From Ciborinia camelliae (Eukaryota > Ascomycota > Leotiomycetes > Helotiales > Sclerotiniaceae): a stretch of DNA of 64,000 nt. Within the stretch, counting starts at the first letter, position 1. Every line of letters starts with the position of its first letter. Positions 25,001 to 35,553 of the stretch are shown here, one piece after another. Below the pieces are notes generated by a model. The model did no database searches, was not told the origin of the DNA, and saw nothing but the letters and a program-made list of their open reading frames with translations. Where the stretch lies: assembly GCA_025890175.1 (NCBI GenBank), contig JANPYM010000003.1:2910795-2974794 (forward strand). Direction: 5' to 3'. The translations under genes were made by a program, and so were the position numbers.

Positions 25001-26072
25001 TTGTGAGGGTATTGTCATAATCCAGCCTACCACGCAGACCAAAGCATACCTAGGTACCCGTTTCAAAATTAAGCGTCCCTGGGAGAACATTTGATTGTTA
25101 AATCTTAATTGAAGCAAGCATTGAAAGGTTTTATAATGCATCTAAGCTTTAAAGACTAAGTATCTAAGTATTGAATCTGAATTAGTATATTGAAAAGTGT
25201 TATAAAAACTACCTAGGTATGGATATAAGTATCTTTCAAGTTTGATGTACCGATACGATTTATTTCGTATTTCGCGTGCCTATCTGTCTACTCAACATTT
25301 ACCTATTAGGTACCTAGTAGATGTATAATAAGCTGATGACGAGTAACGTATGGATCTTCACTAGGGTGCTAGTGAGCACTACTATGTATACTCCGTATAA
25401 TCATGATGAAACTTCCATGGCTATACTTGATATTTTAATCCGATACAAAAATTGAGAAGCTTGATGATATAGTAGTATTGGGTTCTAGGTATGGGCAAAG
25501 ATAAATACAGTGATGTGATGTTATTCTAATATCGGTGTCAGCATCAGGATGTAATGTAACCCTGAAGTACCAGGATAAAAGTAGACATTGTGACGATACA
25601 ACTCAATGAAACCACGGTTCACAAGCCTCGTTGATTTACTTACTGCATTCAACGGGCATAGAAGTATGACTTTTGTAAAATAGGCTATATTTCTGCAGCA
25701 ATGAACAGGAGCCGTAAGCGCGGTGGCACAAAGTTTAGCATTTCGTGGTACGGTGAAGGATGTATTTGCGGGGGTTGCAGCAAAGCAAGCGGATCTGGCG
25801 TTGATGATGATAATCATGCTCTGATTATTGCTCTCTCCATGGTAGTCTTCCGTGTGGACCTCTCTTCTCCAGAGAAATCAGACCCTTCTAGGTAATCGTT
25901 GCATTTAGCCATCTTTTCCGAGGAGCGGTGCAAGTTTCCATAAATATCCGTGTTCGCTCATCTTGGGTGAGCTTTTCCTCCATTTGCCATCCTTTGCTAT
26001 GCTAGTTTCCTGCAGAGTACAAATGTCGTTCCTCAAGCCATACAATCAGGCAAAAGGAATCATCGTCTCACG
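22090..26072. other. 4-kb region without a recognisable gene
   Basis: Only short ORFs are present, for example 23153-23395 and 23712-23978 on the plus strand, with no family character and no convincing splicing partners. I see no tRNA, transposon terminal repeats or tandem arrays. Base composition does not look extremely AT-rich. A non-coding RNA or a fast-evolving small gene could be present and would not be visible to me. Confidence 0.5.
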
Positions 26073-26714
26073 ATGCGATCTCTAGCATTGCTTTTATCCT
26101 TAGTCTTGGCTTCACAATATGCCTTAACAATTGCGAATATTCTCTCCATCGCTACCCCAACTGACGTTCCTGCCTCCCCAACGCATACCTCGCCACCCGA
26201 ACACCCTTTTGGTCCGAATAATATCGATTCGGCCGTCGTAGTACCAGTCATAGTCGCTTCCGTGAGCATATTCGTCGCTTTCCTCCTGATACTTTGTTTG
26301 AAAGTTCCTGTTCCCGAACGCTTTTTACGTTCCGCGAGGGATGACGATTCAACGTTAAGGCCGGAGACGTCGCACTCGCGATTTTCCTGGCTTCGTCGAA
26401 AACGAAGATCGAGACCAACTATATGGCCTCATTCGGTATACAATGGAGGAGAGTTCGAGTCTAGAAAGTGTGGGGAGCTTGAGATGCGAGTCATGGAAGA
26501 CATCCCAGGTTTTCCGGGCCCATTTAGGAACATGCCATTGTCACAAAGAGATACCGAAAAGATGTCGCAAGCAAGGATGGAGGAAGAGGCGGAATTAAGG
26601 ATTAGGGAGATGCTAGAGAGAATGAATCCGGAAGATAGGGCGTGGGCAAGCGAGCAATTGATATACGGACAAGCGGACGAATTGCGGGACAAAACTATCG
26701 GAGCTCCATTCTGA
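26073..26714 (+). CDS. Predicted secreted-end, single-pass membrane protein of unknown function
   Basis: This is one exon encoding 213 residues. It starts with a classical signal peptide (MRSLALLLSLVLASQYALTI). A short Thr/Pro-rich extracellular stretch follows, then a strong membrane segment at about residues 52-75 (VVVPVIVASVSIFVAFLLIL). A basic stop-transfer region comes next (RKRRSRP near residue 110), and the cytosolic tail is Glu/Arg-rich with helical character (about residues 150-205). The topology resembles small type I cell-surface proteins of fungi, but no domain identifies a function. It stands alone, with about 600 bp of empty DNA downstream. Confidence 0.65.
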   Translation: MRSLALLLSLVLASQYALTIANILSIATPTDVPASPTHTSPPEHPFGPNNIDSAVVVPVIVASVSIFVAFLLILCLKVPVPERFLRSARDDDSTLRPETSHSRFSWLRRKRRSRPTIWPHSVYNGGEFESRKCGELEMRVMEDIPGFPGPFRNMPLSQRDTEKMSQARMEEEAELRIREMLERMNPEDRAWASEQLIYGQADELRDKTIGAPF

Positions 26715-27332
26715 GTCCATGGAAGAATGAATAGACTCGGTGGAATGGGGAGAAGAGTGGTTGTTTGAATAAGGTGCCGACCTACGGAGTACATGTAACA
26801 TGAGCGATGTTCACAATTAGGTTTGGCTGGTTGAATCATTAAGGTTCTACGTAGGTGCCCCACTGGGCACTGTAATTTCTTTTCGTTCATCCCAAACGAA
26901 ACAGGACGCTCATGAGATAGTAAGGTTTAGGGACCTCGTACTTTGAATTGAACTTTTAAACTCAGCTTGATACAAAGAGAGAAGATACGAGTATTTACGT
27001 AAGTTATTTAAACCAGTCGTTACTTCCACTTGGGTTAATCCAGAGCTGAGACCGGACTATTATTTAAATGGGAATTGTATGTTTGACATTAGGGTTACTT
27101 TCATATATGAGTTGACTATTGAATTTGAATGCTCAAATGAGAGTTGAACAATTGAGAGTACAGTTCGAATGTAGTGAAAGAAAAGGCCGGAATATTTGAT
27201 TCAATTCATTGGAAAAGATAACATTGCGATTGCGTTCGCAGGGGTTTCTCGAATGTCAATTGTAAGATAGGTATATACATTTAAGTGTATCAAAGTACAG
27301 ATCCCAGAATAATAGCCCATGCCAATATATAT
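26715..27332. other. Convergent intergenic region
   Basis: About 620 bp between convergent genes, expected to hold both 3' UTRs. I see no coding content or notable repeats. Confidence 0.6.
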
Positions 27333-29379
27333 CTATGCCCCCCAAATACATAAAACCATCTGATTGATTTTCTCTCCCTTCGCTGCACCATCCAGCATCT
27401 CATAAGGAACCATAAATCCCTGTTCCTTTACCACATAACTTGCACAATTAAGCAAGTGCTCGAAATTTACGTTTGGGAGGGAAAAGAGTTCAGGGCATAA
27501 TGCTCGTAGCTGGGAGACGGTGGCTGCTAGGGTGGAATGTTCGTCGGGGGCACCGTGAAAGGTAGTCATTTGGTCCCAGCTTTCGTTGGAGGTTTCGAAT
27601 ACTCTATTTGGATGATGGGATTAGTTGGGGGAGAGGAGGTGAGGGAAGAACAAACGTACGAGTTGCCTTCTCGAATCCATTGACCTAATTTCGGATGTAT
27701 AGCAGATAGAGCGCCTTGATCAAATCGGTTCAGCATCATAATGTAAACCCAGAGAGTCCAATACGTATAGGCCCAATCTTCTAATAAGACGGACCAATCG
27801 AGTGGAAGTTCTTCTTCTTGATCTTCGGCTATGAGACGGTGGATAGTGGTGGATAGAGAAGGGAAATGGTCGGTAAGAAGTGAGTAGGCTTGTTCGATCG
27901 AGAGGATTTTTGGGTTCCCGGTCGAGAAAGGCGATGAGGCTTGAGGAGATGGGCTCAGAATTTGCGTAGTTAGGTTATTCAGGGGTTGGAGGGCGGATTG
28001 TAATGTAGTAAGTTGTGAGTTACGATAAGTTATAGCGACGGATTGGTTGGCTGTCCGAGGATTACTGAGACATTGTTAGTTTGGTCATATATATATATAT
28101 ATATATAGTCGATGTGAATTTACCCAAGACTCGCACCAGTTTCTTCAATCCTCGCGATTTCGTACGAAAGTTTGGTCTGGATAATGAAGATTGCTCGGAG
28201 TAGTGCTCTGCATAATGGACTTTGAAACGGCTGCGCAATCCTTTCTGGGCTTATCTCCGGAAACTTCATCATGTATGAACGCTCTCGTACATTTGCTACC
28301 ATACAGCAAACTAAGTCTACTAGGCCTTCTTCGAAATTGTGGAATTCCGAAATTCGAGGATCCTGTGACTCCTTTGTAGATGGCGTTTGCACAGCAAACA
28401 TAAATTCCTCCTCAGGCTGCTTTGGATCTGGGCGACTATGACAGTTCTGGCTTCTGCGCAATTTAATAGCATCGGGACCCGGGGTAAGTTTAAGATTGAC
28501 AACATCCCTATTCACAAATTGGGTTGGTGGAAGAATGAAACCGTAACCAAGTAGCAATTCGCTATTCGATTTGTTTCCATAGTAATTGTAAATCTGATCT
28601 CCCTGCGAGACGCCGACAGAATGAACTAGATCGAAGGAATTGGAGATAGAGTCTTTTCTCCACACCACCTGATTGATACCATTATGATTACCTATATCAA
28701 CAAGTGGATATAGGATCGAAAACTTGTCATTGTGAACATTGTCTAGATCAATATCAATATCTGTAGAGCTCCCGCTAAGTGCCTCGGGACAAATTGTCAA
28801 GGATGGCCGAAAACTTCGACTATCAAATATGGCGGCAGCCCATTGATACAATATATAACTGTATTCTTTATGGTTTGGCAGATCCCTCAGAAGCACAACT
28901 CCTTTTTTCCACTGATCTCTCCACATCTGTTCCCGCTTTCGAAGTGGAGGTTCTGCATTTGTTCCAGCGAGGAATCTCTGATCTGCCTCTGGCCACCATA
29001 TAGGTATCCCAAGACTTTTGGGATCACTTGGCTGAGGGAGCAATCTGATATACTGCCACCATGGAGATTGTTCAGCTTTCAGATATTGCTGCATGAGGAA
29101 AAAGTGCCCGATGATGTTGGGATCATCTTGCTTTAGGGTCTCCAGGAACTCATCAGGAAATGATTCCGTGGATGGAAATTGAGAGTACGAGCCAACAGCA
29201 TTCAGATATGACAGAGAAATTTGGTACGAGCATCGTACAATACTTGTTTGAGGAGGTATCGTTTGTTGGGCCCTGAACGATAATCCCGTTATTGCATCTT
29301 TATAAATTTCCACACTGGGGTGAAGATAGGCCCCGGACGCTGTAGCCCATGCAACTATGTTCTGAATCTCCTCTGTCAT
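27333..29379 (-). CDS. SET-domain protein lysine methyltransferase (SETD3/Rubisco-LSMT-like class)
   Basis: This is a split-SET methyltransferase of the class that modifies non-histone proteins. Three exons, 29379-28124, 28064-27660 and 27603-27333, give 643 residues; introns are 59 and 56 nt. The SET core starts near residue 14 (SGAYLHPSVEIYKDAITG). A long insert follows, then the hallmark DIGNHNG motif near residue 228 and the catalytic-site segment YNYYGNKSNSELLLGYGF near 260-278. These match the class pattern of a D-x-x-N-H motif followed by Y-G-x-x-x-N-x-x-x-L. The C-terminal part is helical, as in the substrate-binding domain of this class. Intron 1 contains a TA dinucleotide tract. I chose the ATG at 29379 because the upstream extension to 29448 has no family resemblance. 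The substrate cannot be deduced. Confidence 0.82.
28088..28108. repeat. (TA)n dinucleotide tract inside an intron
   Basis: About ten TA units within intron 1 of the SET-domain gene. Confidence 0.85.
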
Positions 29380-29894
29380 TTTGTCTCCAATTTTTTTTAG
29401 CTTTCGTCCAGCATGATAATAAGATGCGCGATGTACGAAATAACCCACATACCAAACTTACCAAGAGTATAGAATATCAGATGTGACAATCAAATGGTCT
29501 CTGAAAGGGGTGTTTTTTCGTAGTCGAGAATTTTGGCAGCAAAAAGGCCATCGCCTTCCCTGTCAGGTTAAATAGATCACGTGCCATATATAACTTTTGG
29601 TGGGCCTGTTTAAGCTTGCAGTCCAAAGTCTTGATTCGAGCACTGTATAGGTACTTATATACAGCATGCTCGTTATTGGAAAACCTCTCCATCTGACACA
29701 ATGCATAGACCGTTGAAACATTACGGTAAGTTCTACCAAAATGTGCAAAGTTACCTCGGATACAACCTTGTCTTACTTGCTATACATTCATCCAATAGGA
29801 TGAGCTTTCTCAAGCCGGGTATAGGACCTGAGCACTTGTTAGAATGCGTGTTTCTTCTTCCTCAATTTTCTTCTCAACTTGACAGGCCGCTAAG
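29380..29894. promoter_or_regulatory. Shared divergent promoter region of the SET gene and the hydrolase gene
   Basis: About 515 bp separate the two start codons, which point away from each other. Both strands contain short ORFs that I consider leader or chance. No specific binding site is evident. Confidence 0.4.
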
Positions 29895-30956
29895 ATGGTG
29901 TCTAATCAACATGGCCGTGGACGCATTGAAGAGAATACAGATGGAGAACTTCTCCAACCACAGCTTCCAATCCACACGCGCGCCTGGTACTTCATCCAGC
30001 TTTGGGGACTGAAAATAGCTATTGTATTAACCTTCAAAATCCTGCGCTTTCTTAAACCAATACCCCAAGAAGCTCGACCTACGAAGCTGTTGGCATATCC
30101 ATGTCGACCAAATCTGCAAACGCGAATCTTTGTCCCAACATCAAAACAAGCTGACAATGAACCGCTTCCACTATACCTTGATCTCCATGGCGGAGGACAC
30201 GCTTTGATGTTTGCAGAATTCGATGACGAGATCTGTGCTACGATTGCGAATCGTTTCAATGTCATCGTTGTGGGCATCGACTATAGTTTGACACCGTCGA
30301 ATAGATTTCCAGTATTGACAAACGATATTGTCGCTATTGCACAAGCCACAATCGACAATCCCGACCTCAATATTGACAAGTCGCGTGTAGTACTGGGAGG
30401 TTTCAGTGCAGGAGGAAACTTGGCTTTATCTGCGGCTCAGGTCCCTGCATTGCGGAAGAAACTGCACGGAGTGGTGGCTTGGTATCCTGTAATGGACTTT
30501 ACGCTCACGCCGGACGAGAAGAAAGCCTCGCGACCATATCGTCATGCAAAAGACTTGGATGATCTACCGGATTTTGGACCAGTCTTTGAATGGGGCCATA
30601 TTCCCCCTGGACAAAATCTTCGAGATCCACTATTGAGCACTAGATTTGTGCGCAAAGAAGACATTCCCAAATGGATATATATAATCGGAGCAGAATACGA
30701 CATGCTAGCCAAGGAGGCTAGGGATACTGCTTTTGATCTTGCTGAGTTGAATGGAGAGGAACGGGAAGAAGGAAAGTATGGTTTTGAGAAGGATGGCTAT
30801 AAGTGGACGCTAGTAAGGGATGTTCGACATGGCTTCACTCATGACTTGATGGAGGACAAGGGGCCTGATGCAGAGGCTATGCGAAAGCTCAGGATGAATG
30901 AAATATTGGAGCAGGTGGGTATTTGGCTATTTAAAGGTCCCTTTTCTAAACATTGA
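29895..30956 (+). CDS. Alpha/beta hydrolase, hormone-sensitive-lipase-like (fold-3) esterase
   Basis: This is a carboxylesterase-type hydrolase with one exon of 353 residues. A hydrophobic helix near residues 36-52 (WGLKIAIVLTFKILRFL) suggests a membrane anchor. The oxyanion-hole motif LHGGG lies near residue 97. The nucleophile elbow GFSAGG lies near 169-174, with Ser as the likely nucleophile. An acidic residue in GAEYD (near 275) and a histidine in DVRHGFTHD (near 315) would complete the triad. These motifs and their spacing fit the HSL family, whose members act on short-chain esters or acyl glycerols; the natural substrate is unknown. The gene is divergent from the SET methyltransferase. 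The start could be a few codons off, because the frame has no close in-frame alternative with clear context. Confidence 0.85.
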   Translation: MVSNQHGRGRIEENTDGELLQPQLPIHTRAWYFIQLWGLKIAIVLTFKILRFLKPIPQEARPTKLLAYPCRPNLQTRIFVPTSKQADNEPLPLYLDLHGGGHALMFAEFDDEICATIANRFNVIVVGIDYSLTPSNRFPVLTNDIVAIAQATIDNPDLNIDKSRVVLGGFSAGGNLALSAAQVPALRKKLHGVVAWYPVMDFTLTPDEKKASRPYRHAKDLDDLPDFGPVFEWGHIPPGQNLRDPLLSTRFVRKEDIPKWIYIIGAEYDMLAKEARDTAFDLAELNGEEREEGKYGFEKDGYKWTLVRDVRHGFTHDLMEDKGPDAEAMRKLRMNEILEQVGIWLFKGPFSKH

Positions 30957-32619
30957 GATATGCAATAGGTTCTTGCCCTCTTCCCCCTTGCTACCACAAT
31001 TTCTCATCCTCATCTCAAATAAACTCGGCCCCATTCCAACCATCCCAACCATGCTTTAATCACCGTCCCAAAAAAAATACCCTACCCCTTCTCCGTCCAA
31101 ACACCCCCTTTCCCCCTCCCAAGTCCCATCAATGTTCTCTACCCTCCATCACCTCCTTCTACACTTAACTTTATCACTCGACTTCCCCATTGTTTGAAAA
31201 TCTCCCGACGAATAATCAATTCCAATTCCAATTCCAAATTTTTGATTTGAACTTTAGTTTCAAAACATTATATTACTCGCACCAAATCCATTGTTATCAA
31301 GAGTACCTACCTATCCATCACATCCGAGCTTTTCCTCAAGCCAAATAAATGCGAAACTTTCAATTTTCATAATGATATCTTTTCACTATAGTGACGAGTC
31401 CATTCCCGTTCTGCGACAATTAGATTTGGGTCAAGATATTGCACCGTGAGGTTCTTCTTTTGTTTGTATTGGATTTGAGCTAGTTCCACGCCCCCCCCCC
31501 CNNNNNNNNNNATTGGATTTGAGCTAGTTCCACGCCCCCCCCCCCTTCTCCCTCTCTCTCTTCCAACCCGTCTTTATTATTACATCTCCTAGCCTCCCTA
31601 CCGCTAACAAATGCCCCCTCTATAAATCCCAAACGGTTGTGGGTTTACCTTCCCGCTATACGTATCCGTCTCCTTCCCATGGATCGATATGTTTTGGACA
31701 TTTTGATTGTCAGATTTGAATTGGGATATTGATTCTTGAAGAGTGTCGAGGCATCTAAACCTTTAGCTAACGGCATTCCTGCTCGAATCATCGCTCATAA
31801 AAAACGACGATTCTATGGCACCATGAATGAAATGTACTCACCGCAGTCGTCTACCAAGAAAAATGAATACCACAGAAACTGTTATAATAAGTGAAATCAG
31901 GATGCGAATACAGAGTCAACTAGGTCGTCTATGGTCTAGATTCTCTTAGTACGCGAGCTACTTTTGAAAAGTCCTCATAGGTGAAGTTGAAAGTTTCGAC
32001 CTGGGACTTGTTGAAACATTCCCACCCTCAGCTGGAAACTCCCTCCTCATAATTCATCACCAATCAAGCCAACACAAAATTGAGAGATGTGTTGATTCCC
32101 CAGTAAATCTCTCAGTGCAATTCATATCTATGATACCAACTCATTGGAATTTTCTCCTCTTCTAAATGAGAAGAAATGTTAAAAGGCAGGAGGAAAAGCT
32201 ATGGGGAAAGAACGATGGTCCAAAAGAGATAAAGTAAAAGATTGACATGATGAATTGTGAAAGTTTCAGAGCTTGTAAATTTGGCCGAGCAATGGGATGA
32301 GCTCAAGTGAGGGGTCGAAAAATGCCTTTTCGGGAAAATGAACAAGCTGCACTCGGGCATGGCATTGCTTGACTTTGATACATTGATACTGATTTGATAT
32401 ATCGACTAGGTTTTGTAAAGAATGATGATCATTCAGGCTACAAACCTATTAGGCACCTACCTGAAATCGTGCTTCTGATCAAAATACGATCGGCTCAGTT
32501 TACTACTCCATTAACTCTTTGAAAATTAAAGATTTGGAGTTAATGGTTGATATCGATGAATGATTGAGGGAAATGGAGACTAAGAAATTATTTGTGTATA
32601 AGAGGCGAGGACTACATCA
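30957..32619. other. Intergenic region containing an assembly gap
   Basis: About 1.7 kb with C-rich plus-strand sequence around 30970-31150, a 10-N gap at 31502-31511 flanked by duplicated sequence, and otherwise featureless DNA. I found no gene. Confidence 0.65.
31468..31545. other. False assembly gap: Ns flanked by the same 34-bp sequence
   Basis: Bases 31468-31501 and 31512-31545 are identical: a 23-nt unique stretch starting ATTGGATTTGAGC, then eleven Cs. The ten Ns between them appear to join two contigs that overlap. The true sequence probably has one copy, with the poly-C run having blocked the merge. Confidence 0.85.
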
Positions 32620-33768
32620 TTAAGAGCCTCGCAGTCGTTGTAATTGATTGATAAATCCATATCCACTTTGTGCCTTGTTCTCACCGATACTAGAGACCGA
32701 GTTTTCTTGGACATTTAAAGTGCCCATTCTTTGACTTAATTGGCCATCCTGTTCAGCATCCCTCAAAAGATCTCGATGTCTGTCTTCGACCATCTTTGCA
32801 AGACTCTCGACAAATTTGCTCCTTGCCCTTTCTTCTGCTGTGCCTTTCCATACAAGTGCAAGCTCCTTCAGCTCTTGTACTCTTTTAGCTGCTGCTTCAA
32901 TGCCATCAATTGGATCATTTCCAATTAATAAATCTGCAATTTCATCACGTATCCTCCTAGAGACTTGTTGCCCTTTCTCTTGCGTGCTGTGTGCTTCTGA
33001 CCCCGGCTCTGGAGCGGAAACGGAAAGAAAAGATGAAGTGACGGATACTTCTGATGGCGGAAAGGTCCATGCCATTGCATCTCCAAAAGTCTTAATCACG
33101 GTATCTAATCGAGACCGCACGAGTGTAAGAGTCCGCAGTTGTGTTATATAAGGGGGATCGACGATTTTGGTGCTATTCGTATCCTCGGCGGTAGGTGTTT
33201 TGGGTATTGTGACAGTGGCAGATCGCGCCCTAGAGGTGTTATGCAGATCTCCGGATCTCGTTGGTCTTCTAGCCAGATCGTTTTCGAGCCCTTCAGGGAC
33301 AAATTTGGTAACATCATCTTGTAATACCTCGGTCAATGCTTCTGATAATCCCAATGTCTCTCCTCTTAGTACCTCCACTTCATAGGCCAACCGGCTCCCA
33401 CTTCGCAATATTTCATCGGTGAGTTGAGTAAGAGTAGTTGTAAGTCTAGTGGTGTGAGCACTGAGATGAGAGAGGAGAGTTTGTGTCTGTGTAGATAGTT
33501 CAGCCAAAGATACGCTGTTTCTTGAAGACGATGATGTATTCGAAGACTGCAAAGAGGGCAAAGCTGAATTAAGATAATCTGCAGGATCGAAAGATGGATT
33601 TAAAAATGATTGAAGAGCAGGATCTGCAATGTGGGTAGATTTTGGCTGTGTATTTGGTTCTAGCGTAGAGTTGTCATGTTGGGATTGAGGTTGAGACTGT
33701 TTGGCTTTGGAGTTGTTATTCTGTGAAAGAGGAAGAGGAAGAGGGGTAGATTTGGAATCCCAAGCCAT
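32620..33768 (-). CDS. cog7: Conserved oligomeric Golgi complex subunit 7-like protein
   Basis: This looks like the short fungal form of COG7, part of the tethering complex for retrograde vesicles within the Golgi. It is a single exon of 382 residues. The N-terminus is Gln/Ser/Asn-rich. It is followed by a segment typical of fungal COG7 proteins (FLNPSFDPADYLNSALPSL near residues 54-72). A long predicted helical region follows, with heptad-like leucines (about residues 85-150 and 205-340), as expected of a COG N-terminal coiled coil. Metazoan COG7 is about twice as long, whereas the fungal proteins I recall are about this size. The assignment rests on the N-terminal motif and the helical layout, so a related tether is possible. 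Confidence 0.7.
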   Translation of the reverse strand: MAWDSKSTPLPLPLSQNNNSKAKQSQPQSQHDNSTLEPNTQPKSTHIADPALQSFLNPSFDPADYLNSALPSLQSSNTSSSSRNSVSLAELSTQTQTLLSHLSAHTTRLTTTLTQLTDEILRSGSRLAYEVEVLRGETLGLSEALTEVLQDDVTKFVPEGLENDLARRPTRSGDLHNTSRARSATVTIPKTPTAEDTNSTKIVDPPYITQLRTLTLVRSRLDTVIKTFGDAMAWTFPPSEVSVTSSFLSVSAPEPGSEAHSTQEKGQQVSRRIRDEIADLLIGNDPIDGIEAAAKRVQELKELALVWKGTAEERARSKFVESLAKMVEDRHRDLLRDAEQDGQLSQRMGTLNVQENSVSSIGENKAQSGYGFINQLQRLRGS

Positions 33769-34267
33769 TTCGAAAAGGAGTTCTGATTCAATTCATTGAT
33801 TGTTATAATAATCAACCTTGGAAGAATGAGAATGAGAACGAGAATGCAAATGAGTGAAGATTGTTTCCTTTATTTTGTAGGTACTCGTAGGTAGCTGGTA
33901 TATTCATAGATCTTTAGGTACGGAGTAACATGAACCTTGTGGTTATTGGGATTGGATGACTAATAAGAAGCTACGGCAGAGGGATGCCCAGGCCCAGGTG
34001 TGGATTACCTATAGAAAACTGGAAGTGTGCCTGTAGATGGCGACGCCAAGCTAGCGTACACGTGATGTGATGTGATAAAGCCACTCCTCTCGCAGCAACT
34101 TCAAAATTACCTACCTTCGGTAATGGCAGGGCAAAACCAAACAGCAAACCTTCAATTGGAACAAGCCTCCCGACTGAAAAGTGGTAGGTGCGTTTGAATT
34201 TATATGGAGGACAGGGATGATAGCTTCATTTCCCCAGTATGTATCAGATCGTGCCGACCTCGAGTTG

Positions 34268-34320
34268 ACCGTACCTAGGTACCTAGGTAGGTAGGTACTA
34301 GATAGGTAGGTACGTTGGGT
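34268..34320. repeat. Cluster of TACCTAGGTA palindromes
   Basis: Overlapping ACCTAGGT and GTAGGTAGGTA units give a block in which both strands read almost the same. Related copies occur elsewhere in the window. Confidence 0.8.
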
Positions 34321-35028
34321 AAAGTCAACGTAGGTAGGAGGTAAAGGAGGAGATTCAAGTTTCTTTTCTCTTTTCTCTTTTCTCTTTTCTTACCTAAATT
34401 TCACTTCACGTCCAGGCTACTTAATTTCACTTAAGGTGTTGATCTTCACTTATGGATCTTCAATTCCTCTCAGGCTGCTTTAACAGGAAGGAATCTTGAG
34501 AATGGATGCTCCAGAATTAAGCTTGATACTTATTAATGTCAACGCATCAAATTGGCACGCTCTATAGGTAGGCAGGGCCTATGAACTACTGAGGTAGGTA
34601 CTAAGGTGCTAGGTACTTCCAGAATCATGTTAGATGATAAGATGATAATATGACAATCAGAAGCCAGAAATGGAAGTTTGGCTATGATAGTACCGGGTCT
34701 GGGTCTGTATGGTTTGAGTCTTTGACCTCACTTCACACATTCACTTCACTCAATAAGGCAACCGGTCCATCTCAAAAATATCAACCAATGACAATTAGCT
34801 CCCACCTACTATAACTACTAGGTACCTTACACCCACACTCACATTTTTACACTTCCAATTACACTTGTTATCATTTACACTCACTTCCAAACACTTACAC
34901 TTACTTACACTTACTTAACTTTACCTACCTAAAAGGTACCTTACGTCGATACATTTGAACCAGAACCAGACAGCTAAACTGGACAAGGCTGCAGGTGTAA
35001 ACATTGGAAGCAAGTGAATTGAGGTACC

Positions 35029-35100
35029 TATACCAGTACCTATACCTATACCAGTACCAGTACCAGTACCAGTACCAGTACCAGTACCAGTACCAGTACC
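35029..35100. repeat. CCAGTA hexamer tandem repeat
   Basis: About eight perfect CCAGTA/TACCAG units preceded by diverged CCTATA units. On the minus strand it reads as alternating Gly-Thr or Tyr-Trp codons in spurious ORFs. Confidence 0.9.
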
Positions 35101-35553
35101 TGAACACTTCCAGACACTTCCAACTTCCAAAGGTTCCAAATCTGGAATTTCCATCAGTTACCGTAACCTCACAACCTTAAGAATTCCGAGACGTCGTTGA
35201 ATATCTTGGTGCCTCTTCACTTTTTGATAACTCAACTCCCTTCAACTTGTCCAACTCATCCAACCCATCCAACCCCTTCAAGTTGGTATTATTTTATTTT
35301 CATAGGTATCCGGTTTGTACCAGGTACATCTTCGACCTTATTACCTGTCCTTTTCAAGACCTGCCTCGTCAGTTATACCTAGAACCTGATATCCCAACTC
35401 ACAAATTCTTAGAGCAAACAACAATCTCCCCACCGAGAAAGATCTTACAATTTATTTCCAATATCAAAACTTTACCAAAGACTGGAGTCCATTTATACAA
35501 CACCTTTCTGTCATCTCAGAATCAACCATATTACCCCATAGTTGCTCTGCACG

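Larger units (their letters stand above)
33769..35553. other. Repeat-rich intergenic region
   Basis: About 1.8 kb between divergent genes. It contains a dense block of TACCTAGGTA-type palindromes at 34268-34320, TTTTCTC pyrimidine repeats at 34357-34392, TTACACTTAC-like repeats at 34860-34925, and a long CCAGTA hexamer tandem to 35100. The stretch 35160-35553 is probably 5' leader of the ADP-ribosyltransferase/E2 gene. No separate gene seen. Confidence 0.65.

Noticed and set aside
34921..35154. Gly-Thr or Tyr-Trp repeat proteins on the minus strand
   Set aside because: They are translations of the CCAGTA hexamer array.
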